Shown here piece after piece: positions 1 to 8,850 of a DNA stretch of 61,932 nucleotides. Position 1 is the stretch's first letter, and every line of letters begins with the position of its first letter. Under the pieces are notes generated by a model. That model did not search any database and was not told the DNA's origin. It was given only the letters and a program-made list of their open reading frames with translations. A program made the translations under genes and the position numbers. The DNA is from Muribaculaceae bacterium (GTDB lineage Bacteria > Bacteroidota > Bacteroidia > Bacteroidales > Muribaculaceae), in contig JAGAJP010000064.1 in NCBI GenBank assembly GCA_017626045.1, forward strand, positions 1-61,932, written 5' to 3'.

Positions 1-22
1 AAAAAAATATGACGTAAAAATA

Positions 23-54
23 TTTGGAAATATGGAAGTGATTGTGTAATTTTG
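23..54 (+). promoter_or_regulatory. Bacteroidetes-type promoter for the glutamine synthetase gene
   Basis: A -33 element TTTG at 23-26 is followed by exactly 20 nt and a -7 element TAATTTTG at 47-54. This matches the known Bacteroidetes consensus TTTG-N19-21-TAnnTTTG. Transcription would begin near position 61, giving a leader of about 200 nt before the start codon at 262. That leader is long enough to carry regulation, but no clear structure was recognised in it. Confidence 0.75.
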
Positions 55-261
55 CCCTTGTCAAAACAAGACGGACAAGGCGGCTAACGAGGTTCTGTCG
101 TCTATCCGGGGTCTTGAAAAACTAATAATAGAACCTCCCATAAAATGAATCGTGGATTTTGTGGATTCAGGATTAATTCGTAATTTTGGAAAGCGAGGCA
201 ATCCCGAATAAAAAACAAGGAAGAGAAGCCTATGAAACATAACCTAAATTAAAAATATGCC

Positions 262-1764
262 ATGGACAGAAAACTCAATCTAAGTCCCAACAAAGTGGTG
301 CAATATCTCCAGAAGGCACCGCAAGACATCAGGAAAGCTGACCTGATAAGGTATGTCGAGGAGAATGGAATAAGAATGGTCAACTTCATGTATCCATCCG
401 ACGACAACAGGCTCAAGACATTGAATTTTGTAGTCAATTCGGAGGAGTATCTTGAATCGATACTCACGTATGGCGAGCGCGTGGACGGTTCGAGTCTATT
501 CCCCTTCATAGAGGCGGGCAACAGCGACCTGTATGTAATACCCCGCTACTCCACCGCATTCCAGGACCCGTTTGCAGAAATACCGACACTGACGATGCTT
601 GCGTCATTTTTCGACAAGGAGGGAAATCCGCTTCATTCGTCGCCGGAATATACACTTCAGAAGGCATGCGAGTCTTTTCAGGAAGTCACTGGGATGGAAT
701 TCTATGCTATGGGGGAACTTGAATACTATGTCATATCGGCAGACAACGGTCTTTTTCACGCCAATGACCAAAAGGGATATCATGAATCGGAGCCATTTGC
801 CAAATTCAACGAATTCAGGACCGAATGCATGAGTCTCATAGCGGAAGCAGGAGGCCAGATCAAATACGGGCACAATGAAGTCGGGAACTTTACCCTCGAC
901 GGCATGATCTACGAGCAGAACGAGATAGAGTTCCTGCCGATACCTGCAAGACAGGCCGCCGACAACCTAATGATAGCCAAATGGATCATCAGGACACTTG
1001 GAGCAAGGAAGGGCTATGATGTTACCTTCGCGCCCAAGATAACGTCCGGGAAGGCCGGCAGCGGGCTTCATATCCATTTCAAGATAATGAAAGGGAAAGA
1101 GAACATGATGATTTCCGACGGCAAACTCAGCGATGTAGCAAAAAAAGCGATAGCCGGCATACTGAGTCAGGCTGATGCGATCACCGCCATGGGCAACAAG
1201 GTGCCGACAAGTTATTTCCGACTTGTACCGCATCAGGAGGCTCCCACCTCCATCTGCTGGGGAGACCGCAACCGGTCGGTGCTTGTCAGGGTTCCGTTAG
1301 GATGGACCGGAGGCAAGGATATGTGCAGCCAGGCTAATCCTCTTGAGAAACCGGGTGACGGGCATGCTCCCCAGAAGCAGACAGTGGAACTTCGGAGTGC
1401 GGACTGCTCCGCCGACATATATCAACTGATAGCGGCAATGGTAGTAGCGGCCCGCACCGGCTTCGAGATGGAAGACGCGCTTCAGAGAGCTGAAGACATG
1501 TATGTCAGCGTAAACATCCACACCGACGAGAACAAGGAGAAACTCGCGGCGCTGAAATCATTGCCCGACAGTTGCGTCGCATCTGCCAAAGCCCTTGAAG
1601 CTCGCCGGAATGTGTTTGAGTCCAGAGGGGTATTCTCTCCTCAGCTTATCGACGGCATAATAAGCAAGTTGATGAAGTATGACGATGCGAATCTACGCGA
1701 CAGGCTTACAGGAAGTCCGGAAGAAATGCTGAAAGTGGTGAGAAAATACTGGCATTGCGGATGA
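262..1764 (+). CDS. glnA: Glutamine synthetase (type I-like catalytic domain)
   Basis: Predicted to make glutamine from glutamate, ammonia and ATP in the cytoplasm. The 500-residue protein has the N-terminal beta-grasp region and then the catalytic barrel. The family metal and ATP motif is visible as AGSGLHIH near residues 265-272, the nucleotide-binding arginine region as NRSVLVRVPLGW near 336-347, and the late substrate loop as ELRSADCSADIYQ near 376-390. I do not see the tyrosine adenylylation motif of proteobacterial GlnA, so control by adenylylation is unlikely (inference). It stands alone behind its own promoter. Glutamine made here would be the amide donor for the glutaminase-type enzyme CobQ encoded downstream. 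A gamma-glutamyl-amine ligase of the same fold cannot be excluded from sequence alone. Confidence 0.88.
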   Translation: MDRKLNLSPNKVVQYLQKAPQDIRKADLIRYVEENGIRMVNFMYPSDDNRLKTLNFVVNSEEYLESILTYGERVDGSSLFPFIEAGNSDLYVIPRYSTAFQDPFAEIPTLTMLASFFDKEGNPLHSSPEYTLQKACESFQEVTGMEFYAMGELEYYVISADNGLFHANDQKGYHESEPFAKFNEFRTECMSLIAEAGGQIKYGHNEVGNFTLDGMIYEQNEIEFLPIPARQAADNLMIAKWIIRTLGARKGYDVTFAPKITSGKAGSGLHIHFKIMKGKENMMISDGKLSDVAKKAIAGILSQADAITAMGNKVPTSYFRLVPHQEAPTSICWGDRNRSVLVRVPLGWTGGKDMCSQANPLEKPGDGHAPQKQTVELRSADCSADIYQLIAAMVVAARTGFEMEDALQRAEDMYVSVNIHTDENKEKLAALKSLPDSCVASAKALEARRNVFESRGVFSPQLIDGIISKLMKYDDANLRDRLTGSPEEMLKVVRKYWHCG

Positions 1765-1914
1765 GTTCATTGCAATTTTGCAAAGATCATAAACAAAAAC
1801 TGCATTAAGCAAGTTTTATTAGAAGAGAGGCAGGTTCTATAAAACTGTCTGCCATGATTTGAAATCAGCGAGACATTTAATAGAATTTGCCTCAACTCTA
1901 ATACCACAAGAGCA

Positions 1915-2619
1915 ATGGAATCCACTGTAAACGCCAGGAAAGATATAAAGTATAGAGGCTATGTGCAGACCACGATGAACCTCGTGGTTCTGCTTTTATC
2001 GTTTGTTCTCATAATCTGGATATCAATCGACACGTTCAACCGGGTGGACCTACTCACCAACCATTCTTACATGCAGTTCCAGTTCTGGGTATGCATGGTG
2101 TTCATACTGGATTTTTTTGTGGGGCTGATTTTTGCGAAAGACAGGCTGAGATTTTTCAAACACAGGATATTTTTTCTGATACTGTCAATACCCTATCTTA
2201 ATATCATCAACACGCTCGACATATCTTTAAATGCGGAGGCAGTGTATTTCGCGCGATTCATTCCACTGATGCGCGGAGCCTTGGCATTGACAGTAGTGGT
2301 TGGATACATATCGAGCAATTCGGTGACGAGTCTGTTTATGTCGTATCTCACGATAATGCTATTTGTGGTTTATTTCTGCTCGCTGATCTTCTATCAGCGG
2401 GAAGTCGGTGTGAATCCGGAAGTGAAGACCTACTGGACAGCACTTTGGTGGGCAGGCATGAACGTATCGACAGCAGGATGCGACATATCTCCGGTGACAA
2501 TAGCCGGCAAGATAGTGGCGGTGATACTTCCGATAGCCGGAACGATAATGTTCCCATTGTTTACTGTTTATCTGACAGACTATGTAAGCAGATCGCGAAA
2601 AAAGGCAGAAATTATATGA
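1915..2619 (+). CDS. Potassium-channel-like membrane protein with atypical pore filter
   Basis: A 234-residue integral membrane protein. Hydrophobic segments lie near residues 20-42, 52-75, 84-100, 115-133 and 139-160. They are followed by a re-entrant pore-like stretch (WTALWWAGMNVSTAGCDI, about 174-191) and a last helix near 195-220, the order found in six-helix or two-helix cation channels. Where canonical K+ channels have TVGYGD, this protein has T186-A-G-C-D-I191, so the selectivity filter is degenerate. The second and third segments carry few charges and no clear S4 arginine ladder. Its stop codon overlaps the cobU start by ATGA at 2616-2619, which implies translational coupling. Transport of cations is inference; the real ion and any link to cobalamin are unknown. 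Confidence 0.7.
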   Translation: MESTVNARKDIKYRGYVQTTMNLVVLLLSFVLIIWISIDTFNRVDLLTNHSYMQFQFWVCMVFILDFFVGLIFAKDRLRFFKHRIFFLILSIPYLNIINTLDISLNAEAVYFARFIPLMRGALALTVVVGYISSNSVTSLFMSYLTIMLFVVYFCSLIFYQREVGVNPEVKTYWTALWWAGMNVSTAGCDISPVTIAGKIVAVILPIAGTIMFPLFTVYLTDYVSRSRKKAEII

Positions 2620-3131
2620 AAGCAAACTTCATAATGATAACCGGGGGCCAGCGTTCGGGTAAAAGCGAGTATGCCGAAAAGCTCGCACTGAAGATGTCCG
2701 AACGTCCTGTGTATCTTGCAACAGCGGCAGTCCTGGACGACGAGATGCGCGAGCGGGTAGCCAAACACAGGTTGCGACGTGGCGACAACTGGAGAAACAT
2801 AGAAGAGCGACTTCTTCTTTCGGAGATTTCTATACCCCCGGGAGAAGTCGTGCTTATAGACTGCCTCACACTATGGGCAACGAACTGGTTTCTTGAGAGT
2901 GATTGCGATAGCAGCATTGCTTTGACAAAAATTAAAAATGAGATATCCGCACTTCTTGAGAAAGACGCCACCTTTATCGCCGTCACCAATGAGATAGGGC
3001 TTGGAGGTATAAGCGAGAACGACATCCAGCGGAAGTTTACGGATCTTCAGGGACTGGTTAATCAGTATGTTGCGGAAATCTCGAGTGAAGTATATATGAC
3101 AATATCAGGAATAGCTATAAGAATAAAGTAA
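2616..3131 (+). CDS. cobU: Bifunctional adenosylcobinamide kinase / guanylyltransferase
   Basis: Phosphorylates adenosylcobinamide and then transfers GMP to give adenosyl-GDP-cobinamide, the activated half of the nucleotide-loop assembly. The 171-residue size is normal for CobU. The P-loop GGQRSGKS is at residues 10-17, the family motif KHRLRRGDNW follows near 49-58, and VVLIDCLTLW near 77-86 is the Walker B-like strand. The ATG at 2616 is chosen because it begins directly before the P-loop strand; an upstream in-frame extension would lie entirely inside the previous gene. It overlaps the channel-like gene by 4 nt and is followed after 6 nt by cobT. It makes the substrate used by CobS encoded two genes downstream. 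Confidence 0.93.
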   Translation: MKANFIMITGGQRSGKSEYAEKLALKMSERPVYLATAAVLDDEMRERVAKHRLRRGDNWRNIEERLLLSEISIPPGEVVLIDCLTLWATNWFLESDCDSSIALTKIKNEISALLEKDATFIAVTNEIGLGGISENDIQRKFTDLQGLVNQYVAEISSEVYMTISGIAIRIK

Positions 3132-3137
3132 AAACGA

Positions 3138-4175
3138 ATGGAATTTAATATTAAGCCGGTAGACCTAACAATAAAAGACGAAATAATATCGAAGATAGAC
3201 AACCTCACAAAGCCCAAGGGATCACTTGGCAGACTTGAAGAACTCGCATTGAAGATATGTCTGATACAGCATACACTCAATCCGGAATTGAGGGAGCCCC
3301 ATAACGTTCTGTTTGCCGCCGACCACGGGATAATAGAAGAAGGAGTGACGGTGTCACCCAAGGAAGTGACGTGGCAGCAGCTGAGCCATTTCTCCAAGGG
3401 AGGAGCCGGAATAAACTTTCTATGTGACCAGCATGGATTCCGTCTTGTACTTGTAGACGCTGGAGTTGATTATGACATACCTTCAGGACATGGCATCATC
3501 GACATGAAAGTCCGTCGCGGCACACGCAACTTTCTGCACGAGGGAGCCATGACAGGAGAGGAATTCGACCTATGCATTGAAAGGGGTGCAAAGGTAGTAG
3601 AGGAAATACATGCCACCACCGGATGCAATGTTATAAGTTTCGGAGAGATGGGTAGCGGCAATACATCTCCGTCGGCAATGTGGATGCATCTTTTCACCGG
3701 GATAGAATTACAGCGGTGTATCGGAGCCGGGGCGGGACTTTCATCAGAAGGAGTCAACCATAAAATCGAAGTACTGTCACGAGCTCTCGCCAATTATTCA
3801 GGAAAGGACGACGATGTGTCAAAGATGGCATGGTTTGGAGGTCTTGAGATGGCGATGGCACTTGGCGGAATGCTGAAAGCCGCCGAATCAGGGATGACCA
3901 TAATAGTCGACGGATTCATAATGACAAGCGTGATACTCGCTGCGTCAAGACTTTATCCGGCGGTTCTTGAGTATGCCGTTTTCGGACATCAGGGAGACGA
4001 GAGCGGCCACAAACTTATGCTTGAACATATTGGAGTGAATGCAATATTGCATCTGGACCTAAGACTTGGCGAGGGCTCAGGAGCGGTGTGCGCCTATCCT
4101 ATACTGCAGTCTGCTTTAAATATGATCAACAATATGGACAGTTTTCAGTCTGTAAATGTCACAAAATATTTCTGA
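3138..4175 (+). CDS. cobT: Nicotinate-nucleotide:dimethylbenzimidazole phosphoribosyltransferase
   Basis: Activates the lower-ligand base by moving phosphoribose from nicotinate mononucleotide, giving the alpha-ribazole phosphate used by CobS. The 345-residue length is typical of the family. Diagnostic stretches are [10 protein letters not shown] near residues 28-37, ADHGI near 62-66, [13 protein letters not shown] near 169-181 and RLGEGSGA near 308-315, which carries the catalytic glutamate known from Salmonella CobT. It sits 6 nt after cobU, and its stop overlaps the cobS start as TGATG at 4173-4177, so the genes are one transcriptional unit. Which base it prefers cannot be read from the sequence. 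Confidence 0.95.
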   Translation: MEFNIKPVDLTIKDEIISKIDNLTKPKGSLGRLEELALKICLIQHTLNPELREPHNVLFAADHGIIEEGVTVSPKEVTWQQLSHFSKGGAGINFLCDQHGFRLVLVDAGVDYDIPSGHGIIDMKVRRGTRNFLHEGAMTGEEFDLCIERGAKVVEEIHATTGCNVISFGEMGSGNTSPSAMWMHLFTGIELQRCIGAGAGLSSEGVNHKIEVLSRALANYSGKDDDVSKMAWFGGLEMAMALGGMLKAAESGMTIIVDGFIMTSVILAASRLYPAVLEYAVFGHQGDESGHKLMLEHIGVNAILHLDLRLGEGSGAVCAYPILQSALNMINNMDSFQSVNVTKYF

Positions 4176-4930
4176 TGAAAGGGTTTCTTGCAGCATTAAC
4201 GCTCTTTACTCGAATTCCGGCGTGGAAACTTGCTGAGTTGAAGGAAGACGATTATAGAAAGGCGGTGGTTTACTGGCCCTTGACCGGATGGATTACAGGA
4301 AGTGTCGCCGGGGGTGTGATATATGCACTCGCCTGCATAATACCAATGCTTCCTGCCGTGGTGCTTGGACTTGGATGCCGAATGCTCCTTACGTGCGCCT
4401 TGCATGAAGATGGTCTTGCCGACTTCTGCGATGGTTTTGGCGGAGGAACGGACAAGGAAAGGATTCTTGCCATAATGAAAGACTCCCATATCGGCACCTA
4501 TGGCGTTGTCGGTCTTATATTCTATTTCCTTCTTGAGGTATCGATACTGTCATCCATGCCTGCGACTGTGGCAGCTCTGGCAATCATAGCAGCAGATCCA
4601 TTTTCGAAATTCAGCGCCTCTACGATTGTGGGTTTTCTTGACTATGCACGTCCGGAAGGAGCAAAAAATAAGATTCATTATGATAGGCTGACGTCCGTCA
4701 CTTACCTTATGAGTCTGGCTTTTGGGTTCATTCCGACTATACCATTATTGCTTTATGATAATATTGAAATCGGCGCAATGGTTTTTACGTTATTAGTAAT
4801 GGGGGCGATGATTGGTTATCTAAAAAAGAAAATATCAGGCTATACCGGCGACTGCTGTGGCGCTGCTTATCTTATATGCGAGATGTCGATGATGACAGGA
4901 ATAATCATCTTGTGGTCTTTATGGAATTGA
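4175..4930 (+). CDS. cobS: Adenosylcobinamide-GDP ribazoletransferase (cobalamin-5'-phosphate synthase)
   Basis: Joins adenosyl-GDP-cobinamide to alpha-ribazole (phosphate), the last assembly step of the coenzyme, in the cytoplasmic membrane. The 251-residue protein is highly hydrophobic with about six membrane segments. It carries the family acidic motif DGLADFCDGFGGG near residues 78-90, thought to bind Mg2+, and an N-terminal FTRIP. A start inside the cobT reading frame at 4088 is possible, but the ATG at 4175 overlapping the cobT stop begins exactly where CobS proteins begin. Its end overlaps cobC by 10 nt. Confidence 0.93.
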   Translation: MKGFLAALTLFTRIPAWKLAELKEDDYRKAVVYWPLTGWITGSVAGGVIYALACIIPMLPAVVLGLGCRMLLTCALHEDGLADFCDGFGGGTDKERILAIMKDSHIGTYGVVGLIFYFLLEVSILSSMPATVAALAIIAADPFSKFSASTIVGFLDYARPEGAKNKIHYDRLTSVTYLMSLAFGFIPTIPLLLYDNIEIGAMVFTLLVMGAMIGYLKKKISGYTGDCCGAAYLICEMSMMTGIIILWSLWN

Positions 4931-5454
4931 TATTGATCCGTCATACATCGGTTGCGGTTCCACGTGGAGTGTGCTATGGCAATAGTGATGTTCCACTTTC
5001 CGGCACATTTGAAGAAGAGGCGTATGAGGTAAGGAAGAAACTTCATGGATATAGATTCGGCAGAGTGTATACGAGTCCTCTCACAAGATGTGTGAGGCTT
5101 GCGGAATATTGCGGATATCCTGAGGCAATACGGGACTCACGCCTAAAGGAGATGAACTTTGGAGAATGGGAGATGAAGCGATTTGACGAGATTTCGGATC
5201 CACGACTTCAAGAATGGTATGACGACTACATGAATGTCGCGCCGACAGGAGGAGAATCGTCGATGAGCCAAAAAGAGAGGTTTGAATCATTCATACGAAT
5301 GCTAAAGAGAGACTGCTCGGGTCAAGAAACAGTTGCGGCGTTCACGCATGGAGGCATCCTCATCCATGCGCTTGTGCGTTATTGTGGAAAGACATATAAA
5401 GAAGCATTCGGCACAGCACTACCCTACGGGACAATATTGGAATTAGATATCTGA
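4921..5454 (+). CDS. cobC: Alpha-ribazole / adenosylcobalamin 5'-phosphate phosphatase, histidine phosphatase family
   Basis: Predicted to remove the 5' phosphate from alpha-ribazole phosphate or adenosylcobalamin phosphate, the last step beside CobS. The 177-residue protein has the phosphoglycerate-mutase fold signature. The catalytic RHT is at residues 7-9, followed by CYGNSDVPLS, then TSPLTRC near 50-56, and the second catalytic histidine lies in THGG at 142-145. The start at 4921 overlaps cobS by 10 nt. Other histidine phosphatases share these motifs, so the specific role rests on gene context. The gene ends inside an imperfect 31-bp direct duplication that continues into the end of cbiB. 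Confidence 0.88.
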   Translation: MELILIRHTSVAVPRGVCYGNSDVPLSGTFEEEAYEVRKKLHGYRFGRVYTSPLTRCVRLAEYCGYPEAIRDSRLKEMNFGEWEMKRFDEISDPRLQEWYDDYMNVAPTGGESSMSQKERFESFIRMLKRDCSGQETVAAFTHGGILIHALVRYCGKTYKEAFGTALPYGTILELDI

Positions 5455-5501
5455 CTACAGGACTATAATGGAATCAGACATCTGACGACAGCCGCAATAA
5501 T
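5439..5501. repeat. Imperfect tandem duplication across the cobC/cbiB junction
   Basis: Bases 5439-5469 and 5470-5501 align over about 31 nt with only a few changes (shared blocks GGAAT, AGA, ATCTGAC, ACAG, ATAAT). The first copy contains the end of cobC and its stop; the second encodes the C terminus of CbiB on the other strand. The two genes are convergent and only 8 nt apart, and no separate terminator hairpin is apparent. Confidence 0.7.
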
Positions 5502-6395
5502 AAGCATATACATCTCAACATGCCGATTGATAGCAGCCGCTGTTTCAGCGTCTGAAAAGTTGAAGTCGCGTTCTCGATCACCAATAAAAGGCTTATATAC
5601 GGTTTCTCCGAAATAGTCATGCGGTCCTCCGAAACGGCAGTCAAGAATTCCTGCGAGAGCGGATTCCGGATATCCGCTGTTTGGACTGGCATGCATTCTG
5701 CCGAATTTAGCCACAAACCGCCAAAGGAATAATTTACCGGAAGCGGCAATCATAAGAATGGCCGTAAGCCTTGCCGGGAAATAGTTTGCGACATCGTCAA
5801 TTTTGGCAGCAATCATACCGAACTCACTATATCGCTCATTTCTATATCCAATCATTGAGTCGAGAGTATTAATCATTTTGTAGGCGAGCATTCCCGGCAC
5901 CCCGAGAATCGCAAACCAGCAAAGAGGCGCCACTACTCCGTCGCTCAGGTTTTCCGCGAGAGTCTCAAGTGCAGCAGTTCTTATTTCTTTTGGTGACAGA
6001 TCAGACGTATCGCGTCCGACGATTCTTGCGACCTGTCTTCGTCCGTCGTCCAAAGATCTTTCCAGTGCTAAGAAAACCTGCATCACTTCCCGAATCAGAG
6101 TCTTTCCTGCAAGACAGTAGAAGACGAGCAGGCTCTCTACCGCAATCTTGAGAATAGAGCAAAACGAAAGCCATTTCAGAATGAAGGATGAAATAAGGAA
6201 AACGGAGGCAATAAGCATCACCGCGCAAACACCACCCTTTAGAGTGCGATTCTTTCCCTTGTTGAAAATCCGTTCGCAAAAGGATATTGCTTTACCGAAT
6301 CCGACCACGGGATGAGGGAGCCAAGCCGGATCACCAAGCATTCGGTCGAGAATCCAACCTAAAAACAGAGGAGCAATTATGATAATGTAATCCAT
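5463..6395 (-). CDS. cbiB: Adenosylcobinamide-phosphate synthase
   Basis: Attaches aminopropanol phosphate (made by CobD) to adenosylcobyric acid. The membrane protein has 310 residues with several hydrophobic segments. The family signatures GWILDRMLGDPAWLPHPVVG near residues 14-33 and AAKIDDVANYFPARLTA near 196-212 are present, as is ENLSDGVVAPLCW near 149-161. Its start lies 19 nt inside the end of cobD, so the two are translated together and act in consecutive steps. The convergent cobC gene ends 8 nt away. The C terminus lies in a short tandem duplication. Confidence 0.93.
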   Translation of the reverse strand: MDYIIIIAPLFLGWILDRMLGDPAWLPHPVVGFGKAISFCERIFNKGKNRTLKGGVCAVMLIASVFLISSFILKWLSFCSILKIAVESLLVFYCLAGKTLIREVMQVFLALERSLDDGRRQVARIVGRDTSDLSPKEIRTAALETLAENLSDGVVAPLCWFAILGVPGMLAYKMINTLDSMIGYRNERYSEFGMIAAKIDDVANYFPARLTAILMIAASGKLFLWRFVAKFGRMHASPNSGYPESALAGILDCRFGGPHDYFGETVYKPFIGDRERDFNFSDAETAAAINRHVEMYMLIIAAVVRCLIPL

Positions 6396-7390
6396 TTTCT
6401 TACAGCATTGATTAAGATATCGTTTTCGGCTTCAGACTGAGCAGCTACTCGGAAGTGACGTATTCCGAGGCATTCAAAATTAGAGGCATCCCTTATAAGA
6501 ATCCCGTAATTATCTATCATCCAGCTTTTCAGTTGAGCCGCACTTCGGTCGGGAAGTTCAACAAGAATGAAATTGCAGTCTGAAGGGGTCACAATCAGCC
6601 CCATATCAGTAAAAGCCTTTGAAATTCTAATGATTTCCTTATGAAGGCCATCAGCATCGATATGATAGTCATTGCGATTTTGAAGAAGATATAAAGCTGA
6701 AGCTATTGCGATGGAATTGACAGACCAGGGCATTCGATACTTCTTCAAATTATCGAGAATCTTTTTGTGACCGACAGAATATCCAATCCGAAGACCCGGC
6801 ACAGCAAATCGTTTGGTGAGGGAGTATAGAAGAATAATATTGTCGAGCTTATCCATCACCTTTGGAGAAAGGGTCGGTTTGATTGAATAATCAGAGTAAG
6901 CCTGGTCCACCACAAACAATTTGTCAGGATTAGCCTCTATTATAGACAACATGATATCAGCATCATAGGCTCTTCCAGTAGGGTTATTGGGGTTACAGAT
7001 CCATACCAAATCGCAGTCTGAGGGAATTTCGAGGGGGGATGAAATGAATGAGACGTTGTGACGGAATACACTGCAAGCGTCCTGATACTCTCTGAAAGTC
7101 GGAACAACTATAGCAGACCGCTTTCCCTGAGCCATAATCGCAATAAGATATATAGCCTCCGTGGCTCCATTTGTCACGAATACATTATCCTTGTTGATAG
7201 ATAGGATATTGGCAATCAACTCCTCAACACTTTCAGCCTCAGGTTCCGGATAGTTTTTGAAAATATCTCCGATTGAAGCGAGATGCCCAATAAGGGCGGA
7301 GTGATCCACATTCTGGTGAATGTTTGTGCTGAAATTGTATTTGATGCGATCTCCATATCTGAAGACGTCATCACCGTGTCCGTATGTCAT
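6377..7390 (-). CDS. cobD: L-threonine-O-3-phosphate decarboxylase (PLP-dependent)
   Basis: Makes (R)-1-amino-2-propanol O-2-phosphate for the corrinoid side arm. The 337-residue fold type I aminotransferase-like protein has an N-terminal HGDD and FSTNIHQ, NPNNPTG at 133-139, a PLP-lysine motif SLTKRFAVPGLRIGY with Lys193 as the likely Schiff-base residue, and a C-terminal RDASNFECLGIRHFRVA. These resemble CobD and histidinol-phosphate aminotransferase; the place between cobQ and cbiB decides for CobD. It overlaps cobQ by 4 nt (ATGA) and cbiB by 19 nt. Its substrate needs an L-threonine kinase; no PduX or BluE is seen here. Confidence 0.92.
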   Translation of the reverse strand: MTYGHGDDVFRYGDRIKYNFSTNIHQNVDHSALIGHLASIGDIFKNYPEPEAESVEELIANILSINKDNVFVTNGATEAIYLIAIMAQGKRSAIVVPTFREYQDACSVFRHNVSFISSPLEIPSDCDLVWICNPNNPTGRAYDADIMLSIIEANPDKLFVVDQAYSDYSIKPTLSPKVMDKLDNIILLYSLTKRFAVPGLRIGYSVGHKKILDNLKKYRMPWSVNSIAIASALYLLQNRNDYHIDADGLHKEIIRISKAFTDMGLIVTPSDCNFILVELPDRSAAQLKSWMIDNYGILIRDASNFECLGIRHFRVAAQSEAENDILINAVRKWITLS

Positions 7391-8850
7391 GCCTCAAGAA
7401 TTTCATAAATTTTCTGAATGTCGACATATTTCCTGACCCAATCTGCAAGCAGGTCAAACTGATTCTCCCTGTAAGCCGCATAGTCAGGAATATTATTAAC
7501 AACCGAGATGCCGAAAGGCTTGAGCAACCATTCGAGGACAGCTCTATTGTCGAGAATACCGTGGATATAGGAACCGAAACACCTGCCATTTCCGATACAT
7601 CCGTCGAAAGAACCGTCATTAAAGGTGCAGACGGGATTTTGCGAAACGGTGTGTCCCATGTGTATTTCATAACCGAAACATTCGCGGCTATCGTTTAGGA
7701 ATCTGAAAGAAGAGCGACGAGTTGTCTTTTCCCGTTCAATAACGGTCTTGACCGGAAGAAGACCGAGCCCCTTTATGCCGGCAGTCATGCCTTCCATTGC
7801 AAGAGGATCGGCTACATATTCGCCAAGAATCTGATATCCTCCACATATTCCCACCACAGTTTTCCCCATCTTGCCAGCCTTGACTATAGCGTCATCCAAT
7901 CCGGCCTCGTGGATAAAAGCGATGTCGTCGATTGTGTTCTTAGTTCCCGGCACAATCACTATGTCTGCCTTGTCCAGGTCATCGGGAGAAGAAGTATAGT
8001 AAAGATTAATGTCGGGATGAAGTTCAAGCACATTGAAATCGGTGAAGTTAGAAATATGCCTCAACAGTGTCACTCCAATATTTATCTTTCCCTCCACGGG
8101 TTTGGTGGACTTTTTAGCAAGCGACACAGAATCCTCCTCCTCAATATGTATGTGATCGGCCATCGGGACCACCCCCAGCACCGGCATTCCGCATATATTC
8201 TCCATCATTTTCCTGCCATGTTCGAACAGCCTCAAGTCACCCCTGAACTTATTGACGATGATTCCTTTGATTCTTTGTCTGTCTTCGGGCGACTGTAGCA
8301 TGACGGAACCATAAGCACTTGCGAATACCCCACCTCTGTCGATGTCGGCGACAAGGATAACATCAGCGCCGGCATAAGCCGCCATAGACATGTTGACTAT
8401 ATCGCAGTCCTTAAGGTTGATTTCAGCAATACTTCCCGCGCCCTCCAGCACAATGGGGTTAAATTTTTTCGCAAGTCTGTCGAAAGCAGTGTGAGCGACA
8501 GAGCGCAGTTTTTCTTTCTCCACCTTCCGGAAATAAGAAATAGCCTCGCGGTTACCTGCCGGACGTCCGTTTACCACTACTTGCGAAGACAGATTTCCCG
8601 CCGGTTTCAGAAGAATAGGATTCATATCGGAAGAGCACTCAATACCTGCGGCGTCCGCCTGTACCGCCTGTGCCCTTCCAATCTCCAGACCGTCGGGAGT
8701 AGCAAATGAGTTAAGAGCCATGTTCTGAGCCTTGAACGGGGCAGGATGAAATCCGTCTTGAAGAAAGATTCTGCACAAAGCTGTTGCAATAAGGCTTTTA
8801 CCCACGTCACTGCCGGTACCTGCCAACATCACGGGATTAAGTCTTTTCAT
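7387..8850 (-). CDS. cobQ: Cobyric acid synthase, glutamine-hydrolysing
   Basis: Amidates side chains b, d, e and g of adenosylcobyrinic acid a,c-diamide with glutamine and ATP. The 487-residue protein has an N-terminal dethiobiotin-synthetase-like ATPase domain (GTGSDVGKS near residues 11-19, FKAQNMALNS near 39-48, VLVADIDRGGVFAS near 165-178). Its C-terminal class I glutaminase domain has the nucleophile in GICGGYQ near residue 335 and the catalytic histidine in YIHG near 437. Gene ends overlap by 4 nt on both sides, with the ApgM-like gene upstream and cobD downstream. That a cobyric acid synthase is kept suggests the cell handles incomplete corrinoids, not only cobinamide. Confidence 0.95.
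   Translation of the reverse strand: MKRLNPVMLAGTGSDVGKSLIATALCRIFLQDGFHPAPFKAQNMALNSFATPDGLEIGRAQAVQADAAGIECSSDMNPILLKPAGNLSSQVVVNGRPAGNREAISYFRKVEKEKLRSVAHTAFDRLAKKFNPIVLEGAGSIAEINLKDCDIVNMSMAAYAGADVILVADIDRGGVFASAYGSVMLQSPEDRQRIKGIIVNKFRGDLRLFEHGRKMMENICGMPVLGVVPMADHIHIEEEDSVSLAKKSTKPVEGKINIGVTLLRHISNFTDFNVLELHPDINLYYTSSPDDLDKADIVIVPGTKNTIDDIAFIHEAGLDDAIVKAGKMGKTVVGICGGYQILGEYVADPLAMEGMTAGIKGLGLLPVKTVIEREKTTRRSSFRFLNDSRECFGYEIHMGHTVSQNPVCTFNDGSFDGCIGNGRCFGSYIHGILDNRAVLEWLLKPFGISVVNNIPDYAAYRENQFDLLADWVRKYVDIQKIYEILEA

Noticed and set aside
1829..1853. GGCAG/CTGCC hairpin after the glutamine synthetase gene
   Set aside because: Five pairs with no T tract; too weak to call a terminator.
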